Shown: positions 42,771 to 52,375, counted from the stretch's first letter. The stretch: DNA of 64,000 bases from Gemmatimonadota bacterium (GCA_025359135.1 JANYHJ010000175.1:49822-113821); one strand, 5' to 3'. Numbers and translations are program-made. The notes: generated by a model not told the origin, from the sequence alone.

Positions 42771-44033
42771 ATGCCCAAGATCATCGCACTCGCCTACTCG
42801 GGCGGGTTGGACACCTCGATCATCGTACCTTGGCTCAAGGAGCACTATCCCGGCGCCAAGGTCATCTGTGTTGCGGCCGACATCGGCCAAGGGGACGAAC
42901 TCGACGGCGTGAAGGCGAAGGCCATCGCCTCAGGAGCGGAGGCGTGCTACGTCGAGGACATGCGGAACGAGTTCGTGGAGCAATTCTGCTACCCGATGCT
43001 CCGCGCCGGTGCGATCTACGGACGCAAATACCTCCTCGGCACATCGATCGCGCGTCCGATCATCGCCAAGCGGCAGGTGGACGTCGCCAAGCAGGTGGGA
43101 GCCGACGCGCTCGCGCACGGCTGCACCGGCAAGGGCAATGACCAGGTGCGCTTCGAACTGACCTACATGGCGTTTGCGCCCGATCTCGAGGTCATTGCAC
43201 CCTGGCGCATGTGGGACATCCGCTCCCGCGAGGATGCGCTCGCGTACGCGGCCCGACGGAAGATCCCCGTCGCGGCCACGACGACGAAGATCTATTCGCG
43301 CGACCGCAACATCTGGCATCTCTCACACGAGGGTGGTGTGCTCGAGGATCCGGCGCAGGGTCCGCCGAAGGACCTGTTCCAGATGACCACCGATCCGGTG
43401 GATGCGCCCAACACGCCGGAGGACGTGTCCATCACGTTCGAACGGGGCACGCCGGTCGCGGTCGACGGCAAGGTGATGAATGGCGTCGAGCTCCTGAGCG
43501 CACTGAACGTGCTCGGTGGCAAGCACGGGTGCGGTCGGATCGACCTGGTCGAGGATCGTCTCGTGGGCATGAAGTCGCGGGGCGTCTACGAGACGCCGGG
43601 CGGTTCCCTGCTCTACGTGGCCCACTCGGAACTCGAACAGCTCGTGCTCGATCGCCGCACGCTGGCCGCCAAGGATCTTGTCGCGCCGCGCTATGCGGAT
43701 CTCGTGTACGAGGGCCGCTGGTGGACGACCGAGCGCGAGGCCTACGACGCCTTCGTGAACGTGACGCAGGAGCGCGTCAGCGGCACCGTCAGGCTCCGCC
43801 TCTACAAGGGCAACATCACGATCGTCGGCCGGACGAGCGCGCACGCGCTGTATGACGAGCGGTTTGTCACCTTCGGTGAAGACGACGTGTACGAGCAGAG
43901 CGACGCGGCCGGCTTCATTCGACTCTTCGGGCTGTCCGCTCGCGTGCGCGCGCTCAAGGATCGGGAAGCGGAGGTGTTGCACGCGGCGGAGACGAGTGGA
44001 CGACCGTCCAAGGCCCCGGCCGGGACGCCGTAG
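42771..44033 (+). CDS. argG: argininosuccinate synthase
   Basis: 420 aa. ATP-pyrophosphatase motif AYSGGLDTSI at the N-terminus, HGCTGKGNDQVRFE for citrulline/ATP binding, and the C-terminal dimerisation part complete. Joins citrulline and aspartate. The C-terminus has a ~20-residue Ala/Pro extension. The next gene, argH, starts 2 bases after the stop. Confidence 0.97.
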   Translation: MPKIIALAYSGGLDTSIIVPWLKEHYPGAKVICVAADIGQGDELDGVKAKAIASGAEACYVEDMRNEFVEQFCYPMLRAGAIYGRKYLLGTSIARPIIAKRQVDVAKQVGADALAHGCTGKGNDQVRFELTYMAFAPDLEVIAPWRMWDIRSREDALAYAARRKIPVAATTTKIYSRDRNIWHLSHEGGVLEDPAQGPPKDLFQMTTDPVDAPNTPEDVSITFERGTPVAVDGKVMNGVELLSALNVLGGKHGCGRIDLVEDRLVGMKSRGVYETPGGSLLYVAHSELEQLVLDRRTLAAKDLVAPRYADLVYEGRWWTTEREAYDAFVNVTQERVSGTVRLRLYKGNITIVGRTSAHALYDERFVTFGEDDVYEQSDAAGFIRLFGLSARVRALKDREAEVLHAAETSGRPSKAPAGTP

Positions 44034-44035
44034 TC

Positions 44036-45487
44036 GTGACGACCCCGCCGACCGCGCAGGGCAAGAGTCACCGGCTCTGGGGCGGACGCTTCGGCAGCAC
44101 GAGCGCGCCGGAGCTTGTGGCGCTCAACCGGTCGATCGGCACCGACTTCAGGCTCTGGCCCTTCGACATCCAGCTCTCGAAGGCGTGGGCGCTCGCACTC
44201 TGGAATGCGGGCGTCCTCTCCATGGAGGAGAGCGTGTCGCTCGAGCGTGGCCTCGGCGCCGTTGCAACGCGGCTTGCCGCGGGCGCCGCGCCGGAACCGA
44301 CCGACGAAGACATTCACACGATGATCGACCGCCTGCTCCATGAGGAGGTCGGTGACGTGGCGGGCAAGCTGCACACGGGTCGGAGCCGCAACGACCAGGT
44401 GGCCACGGCGACACGCCTCTGGGTGATGGATGCCTGCCTGGCGCTCGACGCGTCGGTGCGCGGACTCGAGAGCGTGCTGCTGCACCACGCCACGAAGCTC
44501 GAGGCGGACGAAGTGCTCATGCCCGCCTTCACGCACTTGCAGCGCGCGCAGCCCGTTGCGGCGGCGCACTGGATGCTCTCGCACTTCTGGCCGCTCGAAC
44601 GTGACCGCGCGCGCCTCGCGCAGGCCGCGCGCAACGCGTCCTCGCTTCCCCTCGGCAGCGGCGCCATTGCGGGGTCGGCGTTTCCGGTCTCACGCGTGTT
44701 GCTCAAGGAGAGCCTCGGCTTTGCACACGTGGCGCCCAACAGCATGGATGCGGTTGGCGATCGCGACTTCATCGCGGACGTGCTCTACGCGCTCACGCTG
44801 CTGGGGGTGCACGTGTCGCGCCTCGCCGAAGACCTGATCCTGTTCGGTACCAGTGAATTCGGCTTCGTGAAGTTCGGAGATCGCTACTCGACCGGCTCCA
44901 GCATGATGCCGCAGAAGCGGAATCCTGACGTGCTCGAGATCGCGCGCGGCGGACCCGCGCGCATGTTGGGCGATCTCACGAGCCTGCTCGTGACGCTCAA
45001 GGGACTACCGAGCGGCTACAACAAGGACCTGCAGGACGACAAGCGCGCGCTCTTCGATGCAGTCGACGTCATGCAGCTCATCCTGCCCGCGGTGAGCGGC
45101 GCTGTGGAAGAGCTGCGCTTTGATACGACGCGCATGCGAGCCGCACTGTCGAGCACGATGATGGCGACGGACCTTGCGGACTGGCTGGTGGATCACGGCG
45201 TGGCGTTCCGCGATGCGCACGCCGCGGTCGGCCGACTGGTGCGCGAGGCAGAGGAGCAGGGAATCGAACTTGACGGGCTCTCGCCGGACGTCATGGCGGC
45301 CGCCCATCCGTTGTTCACTCCGTCCGTGGTCCGTTCCGCGTTGTCGCCCGAAAGTTCCGTCGCGCGTCGGTCGGTAGTCGGCGGCACAGCGTTCTCGTCC
45401 GTGAAGGAGCAGCTGGCTGCTGCTCGTGCCTCGGTCGGATCGTCGTCCGAGATGCCGCGAGGGAACGAATTGGCGATCAAGGACTGA
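44036..45487 (+). CDS. argH: argininosuccinate lyase
   Basis: 483 aa, GTG start. Fumarase/aspartase superfamily; signature GSSMMPQKRNPD is intact, as are TGRSRNDQVATATR and the catalytic-His region FTHLQRAQPV. Produces arginine and fumarate. Last gene of argR-argG-argH; a textbook terminator follows. Confidence 0.97.
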   Translation: MTTPPTAQGKSHRLWGGRFGSTSAPELVALNRSIGTDFRLWPFDIQLSKAWALALWNAGVLSMEESVSLERGLGAVATRLAAGAAPEPTDEDIHTMIDRLLHEEVGDVAGKLHTGRSRNDQVATATRLWVMDACLALDASVRGLESVLLHHATKLEADEVLMPAFTHLQRAQPVAAAHWMLSHFWPLERDRARLAQAARNASSLPLGSGAIAGSAFPVSRVLLKESLGFAHVAPNSMDAVGDRDFIADVLYALTLLGVHVSRLAEDLILFGTSEFGFVKFGDRYSTGSSMMPQKRNPDVLEIARGGPARMLGDLTSLLVTLKGLPSGYNKDLQDDKRALFDAVDVMQLILPAVSGAVEELRFDTTRMRAALSSTMMATDLADWLVDHGVAFRDAHAAVGRLVREAEEQGIELDGLSPDVMAAAHPLFTPSVVRSALSPESSVARRSVVGGTAFSSVKEQLAAARASVGSSSEMPRGNELAIKD

Positions 45488-45509
45488 TTCGCAGCGTCAC
45501 GTTGTTCCA

Positions 45510-45544
45510 GGCGCGGGCGACTGAGTCGCTCGCGCCTTTTCGTT
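45510..45544 (+). terminator. intrinsic terminator after argH
   Basis: 12-bp stem GGCGCGGGCGAC / GTCGCTCGCGCC (one G-T pair) with a TGA loop, directly followed by TTTTCGTT. Confidence 0.85.
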
Positions 45545-45612
45545 GATGCTGGAGGCACGACATTTGCTATATTACTATAGAACCTACACTTACGCGCCTT
45601 GCCTCCGTCTGT

Positions 45613-45618
45613 TATAAT
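45613..45618 (+). promoter_or_regulatory. consensus -10 box of orphan small gene
   Basis: TATAAT 27 bases before the ATG at 45645, within an AT-rich stretch (45560-45645) that stands out from the genome. A second TATA-like patch (TATATTACTAT) lies at 45568-45578. No clear -35. Confidence 0.55.
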
Positions 45619-45644
45619 TATCTAATGTTTCTAGGATAATTAAT

Positions 45645-46025
45645 ATGGCAGTATACGACACTCGCGTCGCCGCAGCGGCGCTCAACCTCCCTGAAGCTTG
45701 GGTCTCTTCCGTTCTCACGCGGTTCGCCATTGCGGGCGTGGAACGTGGCCGACAGGGCTTCCGGCGACGGCTCAACGCGGATGCCGTTGTCTGCATTGCT
45801 ATCGCGCACGGTCTGGTGGCCGACCTGGGGGTGACAAGCGAGGCAGCCGTCAGCCTCGCGCATGAGCTCGTTCGTTCCAGGGGTGAACCGCTCCGTCGAG
45901 CCGCGGGCCTCCTGACGATCTCGTACGATCTGGTCGCCTCGAAGCAGCGAATCCGCGCGGCGCTCGATGCCGCCGTGGTTCGCGAGACGGAAGTTCGACG
46001 AGGTCGGCCACGAACTCGGCGATAA
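45645..46025 (+). CDS. small helical protein, possible DNA-binding (MerR-like) fold
   Basis: 126 aa. The first ~30 residues (TRVAAAALNLPEAWVSSVLTRFAIAG) read like a MerR- or Xre-type helix-turn-helix, followed by a basic GRQGFRRRL wing-like turn and an alpha-helical remainder. The C-terminus is strongly basic (RRGRPRTRR), also fitting nucleic-acid binding. I do not recognise a named family. Its AT-rich upstream region and single-gene layout differ from its neighbours and suggest a regulated or acquired gene. Confidence 0.6.
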   Translation: MAVYDTRVAAAALNLPEAWVSSVLTRFAIAGVERGRQGFRRRLNADAVVCIAIAHGLVADLGVTSEAAVSLAHELVRSRGEPLRRAAGLLTISYDLVASKQRIRAALDAAVVRETEVRRGRPRTRR

Positions 46026-46084
46026 GGGTATTGAATCGCTGATACTGGCGTCTATCTGGCGCTAAAAAGGAAAGCTCAGACCGG

Positions 46085-47374
46085 TCAGACTGAAAGGGTC
46101 GCCGCCACCGCTTGTCCAGCTCGGGCCGCTCCGTCGAGTGAACTCGAGTGCAGACCCTCTCCGCCATACCAGAGCCCAGGCAGCGTGGTCGCCGCCGACG
46201 GTCGATGACTCGGGTAGCCTGGCGGTTGAGCGAACTGGCTGTAGGGAACGCGCTCGATCGCGACAACTCGTACCGCCGAGTGAACGCTGGCTCGACGCAT
46301 CATCGCAAGCTCGCTTATCGCAGCGCGCTCGAGGACCTGATCGCCCAGCACGGCGGCCTCTCCGATGGCCGTCATCGCGATCAGGTGCTGTCCCGGTGGT
46401 GAATACTCGGGCGCGACATCGCTGATCGTGACGGCGTGACTGATGACCGGATGCTCAACCGCATTCAGCGTGAGCGCGCGTCCAGGCAGCAGCGACGTGC
46501 TCGAGGCGAGATACACCGTTGTGCAGCCGAGTGCACCAGTGGGCAGCCTCGGCACCGAGACGCCCGCCGTCAGGGCGAGCGAGGCGGCGGCGGGCGCGTC
46601 AGTGCAGATCACGACTTCGGCACCGGGATGAACGCTGCCATCGGCAAGCGCCACACCAGCGGCGCGTCCGGCTTCGACAACGACGGACACCACCTGCGCA
46701 CGTGTGCGCACCTCGGCGAACCGGAGCCGACCGCGAAGTTGCTCCGCGATCGCGCCCATTCCACGCGCGGGCACCGCCGTGTCGCCGCGCGCCAGCATCC
46801 CGAACGTGTACAGCAGCACCGATGCGCTCGACTCGAGCGAGCGATCGAGCAGGATGCCACCATAGAACGGTGCGAAGAAACGATCGATCGTCGCGCGCGT
46901 GAAGCCCCACTCCTCGAGAAAGTCTCGGGTCGAATGATCCGCGTACGCCTCGCCGAAGCAGGCATCCTCCGTCAGTTGCATCGCCAGGCGACGCAGTCGC
47001 ATCAGGCGCCAGACATCGACGACCGGAATGTGCGCCGACAAGACGGTTTCAAGCAGGAGCGAAGGCTGCCGCAGTGCGTCACCGATGACACTCGTGCCAC
47101 TCGGTAGTGCGATGCGCGCGGCCGGCTCGAACGATCGCAACTCGAGTGCTCCGAGGTCGAGATAACTCGTGAGCACCGGATACGCCGTGAACAGGACCTG
47201 GAAGCCGCGGTCGATGCGGAATTCATCGATGCGACGCGAGCGAACGCGTCCGCCGAGATCCTCCTCGCGCTCAAGCAGCAACACCGGTCGGCCGCGGCGC
47301 TCGAGCTCCGTCGCGGCCACGAGGCCAGCGATGCCGCCACCGACGATGATGACGCGATTGGGGGGAAAGGTCAC
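46085..47374 (-). CDS. FAD-dependent amine oxidase / carotenoid desaturase-like oxidoreductase
   Basis: 429 aa, cytoplasmic. FAD motif VIIVGGGIAGLVAATELE (residues 8-25), acidic strand LLLEREEDLGGRVRS, and a C-terminal FAD-closing motif PGLWYGGEGLHSSSLDGAARAG. Closest in style to protoporphyrinogen oxidase and phytoene desaturase relatives. The substrate is unknown; no carotenoid or heme genes are adjacent. It lies downstream of the second cold-shock gene, but a strong terminator separates them. Confidence 0.85.
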   Translation of the reverse strand: MTFPPNRVIIVGGGIAGLVAATELERRGRPVLLLEREEDLGGRVRSRRIDEFRIDRGFQVLFTAYPVLTSYLDLGALELRSFEPAARIALPSGTSVIGDALRQPSLLLETVLSAHIPVVDVWRLMRLRRLAMQLTEDACFGEAYADHSTRDFLEEWGFTRATIDRFFAPFYGGILLDRSLESSASVLLYTFGMLARGDTAVPARGMGAIAEQLRGRLRFAEVRTRAQVVSVVVEAGRAAGVALADGSVHPGAEVVICTDAPAAASLALTAGVSVPRLPTGALGCTTVYLASSTSLLPGRALTLNAVEHPVISHAVTISDVAPEYSPPGQHLIAMTAIGEAAVLGDQVLERAAISELAMMRRASVHSAVRVVAIERVPYSQFAQPPGYPSHRPSAATTLPGLWYGGEGLHSSSLDGAARAGQAVAATLSV

Positions 47375-47412
47375 GAAGGCGCGGCGAGGGGAGGGGAATC
47401 GATAGAACGCAA

Positions 47413-47440
47413 ACGGGGTGCCTCATGCGAGGCACCCCGT
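47413..47440 (-). terminator. intrinsic terminator of second cold-shock gene
   Basis: Perfect 12-bp stem ACGGGGTGCCTC / GAGGCACCCCGT with an ATGC loop, 30 bases after the cold-shock stop; on the minus strand it is followed by the T-rich GTTTGCGTTC. Confidence 0.78.
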
Positions 47441-47470
47441 CGTGCGAAGCAGGAACGGGATCTGGCTCGC

Positions 47471-47686
47471 TTACTGCGCGCCGGCCTTCGTCACGTTCTC
47501 CGCAGCCGGGCCCTTCTGGCCCTGCACGATGTCGAACTCCACGGCCTCGCCTTCGGCGAGCGTCTTGAAGCCCGAGCCCTGAATCGCGCTGTAGTGCACG
47601 AAACAGTCCTTGGTCCCGTTGTCAGGGGTGATGAAGCCGAACCCCTTTGCATCGTTGAACCACTTCACCTTGCCGGTCGTACGCAT
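47471..47686 (-). CDS. csp: cold-shock domain protein (second copy)
   Basis: 71 aa from ATG 47686 behind GAGGAG. RNP1 (KGFGFIT) and RNP2 (CFVHYSAI) are intact. It shares the [24 protein letters not shown] core with the copy at 17918. Single-gene unit with its own promoter (47837-47865), a ~145-base leader and a terminator. Two csp genes with long leaders suggest separate cold and growth-phase control. Confidence 0.95.
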   Translation of the reverse strand: MRTTGKVKWFNDAKGFGFITPDNGTKDCFVHYSAIQGSGFKTLAEGEAVEFDIVQGQKGPAAENVTKAGAQ

Positions 47687-47836
47687 GCCCAACTCCTCTG
47701 ATACGATTGTTCAGGGAGCAGCACGCGCCGAACCCTGCAACAATGCCTGTGACTGCGCGGGACTTTCGGGACCCTCCGCGCAGGGTCCGCACGCTATCGT
47801 GCGACCTCGGCACCATCGCCGAGATTCCACGTCACG

Positions 47837-47865
47837 AGTATAGTAAGCCGACAAACATTCGACAA
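47837..47865 (-). promoter_or_regulatory. promoter of second cold-shock gene
   Basis: Minus-strand TTGTCG (47865-47860), 17-base spacer, TATACT (47842-47837). The implied start near 47830 gives a ~145-base untranslated leader before the ATG at 47686, long enough for cold-responsive folding. Confidence 0.6.
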
Positions 47866-47913
47866 TGCCGCGGCGTCGCCGGGGCCGGAGCTGGCGAACT
47901 TTGACGGAAGTCG

Positions 47914-49239
47914 TCAGAAGTTGATGGTCAGCTCGAGTCCGGCCCACCAGCCGCGGATTCCCGCGCTCAGGTCGGTGGTACTGCTGCGCCCAGGCCGGCG
48001 TCCCGGGATTGGTGACGTCGTGGCGGTGAAGCGTGCTGAAGCGCCCCCGAACGTGGCGCCAAATTCCGGCGTCAGGTCGAAGTGCTTGCCCAGCGGAATC
48101 GTGAGGCTGGCGCCGGTGTTGACCGCCCAACTCGCGGCGTCGTACTGGTATTTCAGGAGTCGCGTCACCGCGGCGTCGTCCGAGGCGGATTCGCGCGCCA
48201 CCGTGACGCTCGGCGAGAAAGTGAGTTTACCGATTGGCAGGTCGAGGGACACGAACGCACCGTACGTGTCGCCGACGGGAAGCAGGCGATTCGGCTGGTC
48301 GGGACGATCATTGCCGAACGGCCGCTGGTACCAGGCACCGATGACGCCGCTGGCCTCGCCATCGGCGGTCAGGGGACCGTCGAACTGGAGGCTGGCGTTG
48401 AAGGTCCCGCCGCCCTGGAAGAGGTTGCGACCCACCGAGTCGCCAGCGATCGGGAGCGAATCGGCGCTCGAGTGGCTGACGTCGAGCGCGCCGGTCCATC
48501 GCACGTCGCTGACAAGTCCCGAAAGCGACGCGCCGCCGAGCACGGTGCTACCGGTCCAGTAGACCCGCGCTGTACCGTTTGGTCTCGGCTGGTACTCCAA
48601 GCCACCGTGCAGACCCAACTGGACATCGCCAACGTCGAAGGTGACCACGGCGCGCGTGCCGAGCATGGTAGGCGTGCCGAGGGAGAAGCTCTCGAGGTCG
48701 AGGGTCGATACGCTCACGGCTCCGATGGCAGCCAATTGCATCGAGTCCAGCGTGGCCGGTACGCTTGCGCTCCGACCATAGACCCTGAGCGTGTCGCCCT
48801 TGGCGAACGTCCAGTCGACGCGTCCCGTCACTGGCGGCAGTCCCGTGATCGTCGTGCCGTTGCCCGAGTAGCGCAACGGCGATCCGCTGAGCAGGACCCT
48901 CCAGTCGGGTCCACTCCACCGGTAGGTGAAGAGCCCGACGTTTTCAGAGATGTTGTTGCTGCCGATCAAGTAGCCGCGGTTCAACGACTGCATCGTGATC
49001 GACTGCTTGGTGGCGGGCGGAGCATCGAGCACGATCTCGTCATCCGGATCGTCTTCGAGGAGGATCGAGTCGGCGACCGCGCGCACGCGTGCCGCAGAGT
49101 CCGAGCGCACGCGGGCCCGGATTGCCGCCGAATCACGCCGCGACAGCGAATCCGGCGCGCCCTGCGCGCGCCCTTCGACGGCGCTCGCGAGGAAGAGCCC
49201 GAGCAGGGCGCATGCGACGCTCATCGCGCGCGCGACCAA
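47914..49239 (-). CDS. predicted outer-membrane beta-barrel protein
   Basis: 441 aa from TTG 49239; ATG 49224 is an alternative. Signal peptide (VACALLGLFLASAVEGRAQG). An N-terminal Ser/Asp/Arg-rich helical stretch (DSLSRRDSAAIRARVRSDSAARVR) is followed by alternating amphipathic strands and ends in the classic barrel signal WWAGLELTINF, with a terminal Phe recognised by the BAM complex. No family name. It lies 42 bases downstream of the Arg/Gly-rich protein gene. Confidence 0.72.
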   Translation of the reverse strand: MVARAMSVACALLGLFLASAVEGRAQGAPDSLSRRDSAAIRARVRSDSAARVRAVADSILLEDDPDDEIVLDAPPATKQSITMQSLNRGYLIGSNNISENVGLFTYRWSGPDWRVLLSGSPLRYSGNGTTITGLPPVTGRVDWTFAKGDTLRVYGRSASVPATLDSMQLAAIGAVSVSTLDLESFSLGTPTMLGTRAVVTFDVGDVQLGLHGGLEYQPRPNGTARVYWTGSTVLGGASLSGLVSDVRWTGALDVSHSSADSLPIAGDSVGRNLFQGGGTFNASLQFDGPLTADGEASGVIGAWYQRPFGNDRPDQPNRLLPVGDTYGAFVSLDLPIGKLTFSPSVTVARESASDDAAVTRLLKYQYDAASWAVNTGASLTIPLGKHFDLTPEFGATFGGASARFTATTSPIPGRRPGRSSTTDLSAGIRGWWAGLELTINF

Positions 49240-49281
49240 CCCGGGGTGGGAGCGGATTCGACGAATGACCCGACTCCCGAA

Positions 49282-49773
49282 TCAGGGACCCGGCGCGCCA
49301 CTCGGCGCGTTCGACCGCAACCAGGCGCGTAGCTGTTCGGCGGCATCGTGTCGATCGAGCGTGCCGGCGGCCACTGCGGCGCGCAGCTCACGTCGCTTGT
49401 CGCGCAGCGCCTGAACCAAGGCCTGCTGCTCCGGTGTTCGTGCTCCGCTCGGGCCATCGCCACCTCGTTGGCGCATCCGGTCGGCGAGCAACGCCCGATC
49501 GTCGGGCGCGAGTGCGGACTCGCGTTCACGACGCCGGTCGCGAAGGTCGCTGCGCTCCTCACCCAAGGGGCGGTCGGCCAGCTGGCGATCTCCGGCGCGA
49601 TCACGGTGCGCGCCGCGCCTGTCGCGCATCGCCTCGACCCCCGCGCCGCGCGCACCGCCCGGCCCGGATTCACCGCCGCGGCCAGCGCGCGGGTGTCCCG
49701 CTCCGTCCTGCGCGGTGAGTGGGGCAGTCACGAGCGCGAGTGCGATGCACGCAGCACAAGCGGACAGGCGCAT
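49282..49773 (-). CDS. secreted Arg/Gly/Asp-rich low-complexity protein
   Basis: 163 aa with a signal peptide (ACIALALVTAPLTAQ). Residues 25-105 are very rich in Arg, Gly, Asp and Glu (RGGESGPGGARGAG, DLRDRRRERES), predicting disorder. A helical C-terminal part (ALVQALRDKRRELRAAVAAGTL) resembles Spy/CpxP-like or zinc-resistance-associated chaperones, which have similar Arg-rich helices, but the match is weak. It precedes the barrel gene in the same direction. Confidence 0.6.
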   Translation of the reverse strand: MRLSACAACIALALVTAPLTAQDGAGHPRAGRGGESGPGGARGAGVEAMRDRRGAHRDRAGDRQLADRPLGEERSDLRDRRRERESALAPDDRALLADRMRQRGGDGPSGARTPEQQALVQALRDKRRELRAAVAAGTLDRHDAAEQLRAWLRSNAPSGAPGP

Positions 49774-49868
49774 GTCGTCGGACCTCGGGTTTGGGCCGTT
49801 ACAGGAGGGTGATACCCCGGACGGACCGTCTCGGGCGCATTGCCTGGCGTCCCCGAGAGCGGACCGAC

Positions 49869-50285
49869 CTACTCCGTGACGCGGACGCCCTTGGCCCAGT
49901 ACGGCGTGTCACCGAAGCAGGTCGTGGGAATGGCGACGTGCTGCGCGTACGAAATCACGACGCGCTTGCCATCGAGCGACTGCACGGCCTGGGCGAGGGA
50001 GTCGCCATGGATGGTGAAGAGGAACTTTTCGGGCATCTGGCCCGGGACATTCGACATCGCGAGCTCGCCCTCCCACGTCTTGCAGAGCCATCCCTTCTTC
50101 GAAAGCTTCTGCAAGTATCCCGTGCGATCCCCGTCCGAATAGGTGTAGAAGACGGCAATCGCCGTCCAGACGGCCAGCACCGCGATCACGAGCGACAGGA
50201 TCGAGACGATCGTGACCTTTCCCCAGTGACGGCGAAAGAAGCTCGGAGGTGGCGGGGCAGCGGCGCCCGTCGCAACGTCAGCCAT
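49869..50285 (-). CDS. single-pass membrane protein of unknown function
   Basis: 138 aa from ATG 50285 behind GGAG; ATG 50300 is an alternative. One transmembrane helix ([24 protein letters not shown], residues ~23-47) and a C-terminal extracytoplasmic domain with two Cys (WLCKTWEG and [10 protein letters not shown]) that could pair. The domain has a small beta-sandwich look ([21 protein letters not shown]). No family recognised. It is divergent from ispG. Confidence 0.68.
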   Translation of the reverse strand: MADVATGAAAPPPPSFFRRHWGKVTIVSILSLVIAVLAVWTAIAVFYTYSDGDRTGYLQKLSKKGWLCKTWEGELAMSNVPGQMPEKFLFTIHGDSLAQAVQSLDGKRVVISYAQHVAIPTTCFGDTPYWAKGVRVTE

Positions 50286-50424
50286 CGGATTCGACTCCAT
50301 TCGGGGTGGAGGGCCCGTCGGGCCCGCGGTGCGACCAACAAGCTGGCGGTACGCGATGCCGGGCGGTAGCGGTGGAGGATCCCACCCCAACGGCGAGGGG
50401 CTATCTTCCGACGTCCCGAAACGA

Positions 50425-51669
50425 ATGGTTCGCTCCGTGGTCTTTTCGAAGCGTCGGTCCACCGTGACCGCACTTGTGGGCGACGTCGGCGTGGGGTCGT
50501 CCCACCCGGTCGTCGTCCAGTCGATGACGAATACCGACACCGCCGACGCCAGTGGCACGGCAGAGCAGGTGGCGGCGCTCGCGCGCGCCGGTTCGCAGCT
50601 CGTGCGCATCACGGTCAACAACGACCAAGCGGCGGCCGTCGTCGCGGAGATCCGCCAGCGCCTCGACGACATGGGCGTGCGCGTGCCGCTTGTCGGCGAC
50701 TTCCACTACAACGGGCACCTGCTGCTGCGGAAGTTTCCCGAGGCCGCACGCGCGTTGGCCAAATACCGCATCAATCCGGGCAACGTCGGATCTCGCCACC
50801 GCGACGACAACTTCCGGACAATCGTGCAGGTTGCGGTCGATCACGACAAGCCGGTGCGCATCGGCGTCAACTGGGGCTCGCTCGACCAGGATCTCCTGAC
50901 CACGATGATGGACGCGAACGCGAAGCTGGCCGAGCCGGTGGATGCGCGCGACGTCTACATCGAGGCGATGCTGGAGAGCGCGCTGCGCTCGGCAACACTC
51001 GCGGAGGAGACGGGACTCGCGCACGAGAAGATCCTGATCTCGGCCAAGGTCTCGCTCGTGCCGGACCTCGTGGACGTCTACCGTCGTCTCGCCACGCGCT
51101 GCGACTATCCGCTTCATCTGGGCCTCACCGAGGCCGGGATGGGGAACAAGGGCGTGGTCGCGAGCGCGGCGGCGCTCGCGATCCTGCTCACTGAAGGGAT
51201 CGGCGACACGATCCGCGTCTCGCTCACGCCCAAGCCGGGCGGCGACCGCACGGAAGAGGTGTACGTCGCGCAGCAGATTCTGCAGTCGCTCGGCATGCGC
51301 TCCTTCGCGCCGCAGGTGACGGCGTGTCCGGGCTGCGGGCGCACGACGTCGACCTATTTCCAGAAGATGGCGGAAGACATCCAGGGCTACCTGCGCGAAC
51401 AGATGCCGCTGTGGCGCGACAAGCATCCTGGCGTCGAGGAGATGCGCGTAGCCGTGATGGGCTGCGTCGTGAACGGGCCGGGCGAATCGAAGCACGCAAA
51501 CCTTGGCATTTCGCTGCCGGGCACGTTCGAGGAACCGAAGGCGCCGGTCTACATGGACGGCAAGCTGCTGATGACGCTCAAGGGCGAGAAGATCGTCGAG
51601 GAGTTCCTGGTCATCCTCGAGGACTACGTGGTCCGCACCTACCCGGCACGCGCCACCGCCGGCGTTTAG
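50425..51669 (+). CDS. ispG: 4-hydroxy-3-methylbut-2-enyl diphosphate synthase
   Basis: 414 aa from ATG 50425. MEP-pathway enzyme converting MEcPP to HMBPP. TIM-barrel domain ([19 protein letters not shown]) and a C-terminal 4Fe-4S domain: CPGCGRT and GCVVNGPGE supply the ligands. This is the compact bacterial form without the extra insert. No other MEP genes lie in the window. It is convergent with the HD hydrolase gene. Confidence 0.96.
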   Translation: MVRSVVFSKRRSTVTALVGDVGVGSSHPVVVQSMTNTDTADASGTAEQVAALARAGSQLVRITVNNDQAAAVVAEIRQRLDDMGVRVPLVGDFHYNGHLLLRKFPEAARALAKYRINPGNVGSRHRDDNFRTIVQVAVDHDKPVRIGVNWGSLDQDLLTTMMDANAKLAEPVDARDVYIEAMLESALRSATLAEETGLAHEKILISAKVSLVPDLVDVYRRLATRCDYPLHLGLTEAGMGNKGVVASAAALAILLTEGIGDTIRVSLTPKPGGDRTEEVYVAQQILQSLGMRSFAPQVTACPGCGRTTSTYFQKMAEDIQGYLREQMPLWRDKHPGVEEMRVAVMGCVVNGPGESKHANLGISLPGTFEEPKAPVYMDGKLLMTLKGEKIVEEFLVILEDYVVRTYPARATAGV

Positions 51670-51678
51670 CTGCCGGCC

Positions 51679-51695
51679 CACGCGGTCACCGCGTG
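51679..51695. terminator. short palindrome between convergent genes
   Basis: CACGCGG / CCGCGTG with a TCA loop, whose loop is the complement of the stop codon of the minus-strand gene. It is 10 bases after the ispG stop. Weak, no T run. Confidence 0.35.
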
Positions 51696-52309
51696 CGCGT
51701 CGGCTCGGTCCAGCGCTCCAGCTGCTCGGCGGCATCACGCAGCTCGTCCATGATCGGCGCGTGAAAACCGAGCAGCGCGAGCCGATCGTGCACCTGCCGG
51801 TACCATTTCACGGTACCCTCGCGCCCGGCCGAGAAGCGACTCCAGACATTTTCCGGGAAGTCGGTGCGGCGCAAGTCGGCGAGGATCGCGCTCGCGTTGT
51901 GGATCTTGTCGGCCGCACAGACCCAGCGCGCGCGGGCGGGCGCACGACCCAGGCGCGTGAGGTAGTCCGTCTTCTTCTCCTCGGACGAGAACTCCATGCC
52001 GTCGTCATCGACCTTGCGGTGCGTCACGGCGAGCACGGTGTCGAGCACGTCGGTGCCGAACTTGTCACCAATGCGCTGCTCGAGCGCTTCGCGCGTGAAG
52101 TTGTCGCGAACGCAGTCCTCGACGACGTCGTGGAGGATCCCGGCGACGATGGTCTCCTCGTCCTGCCCGTACCGGGTGAGAATCACCGCAACGTTCGCAG
52201 GGTGCGTCAGGTACGGCAGGCGCGTGCCCTTGCGGACTTGCTGGTCGTGATGCTTGGCCGCGAATGCGAACGCGTGGTTGATGCGATCGGAGTAACCGCG
52301 CAGGGCCAT
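51686..52309 (-). CDS. stand-alone HD hydrolase, MESH1-like (ppGpp hydrolase candidate)
   Basis: 207 aa. The SpoT-type HD domain is recognisable: RKGTRLPYLTHPANVAVIL, GILHDVVEDC and AADKIHNASAI carry the metal-binding His/Asp residues. The synthetase, TGS and ACT domains of RelA/SpoT are absent, giving the size of small alarmone hydrolases (MESH1). Hydrolysis of (p)ppGpp, or of NADPH as reported for human MESH1, is possible; not testable from sequence. Confidence 0.82.
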   Translation of the reverse strand: MALRGYSDRINHAFAFAAKHHDQQVRKGTRLPYLTHPANVAVILTRYGQDEETIVAGILHDVVEDCVRDNFTREALEQRIGDKFGTDVLDTVLAVTHRKVDDDGMEFSSEEKKTDYLTRLGRAPARARWVCAADKIHNASAILADLRRTDFPENVWSRFSAGREGTVKWYRQVHDRLALLGFHAPIMDELRDAAEQLERWTEPTRTR

Positions 52310-52375
52310 GGCTGAACGGGACGGGGGTACCCCGCAATATGGCGCGCGCGCCGCGCGCGCACAGCGGGTGCGTCA

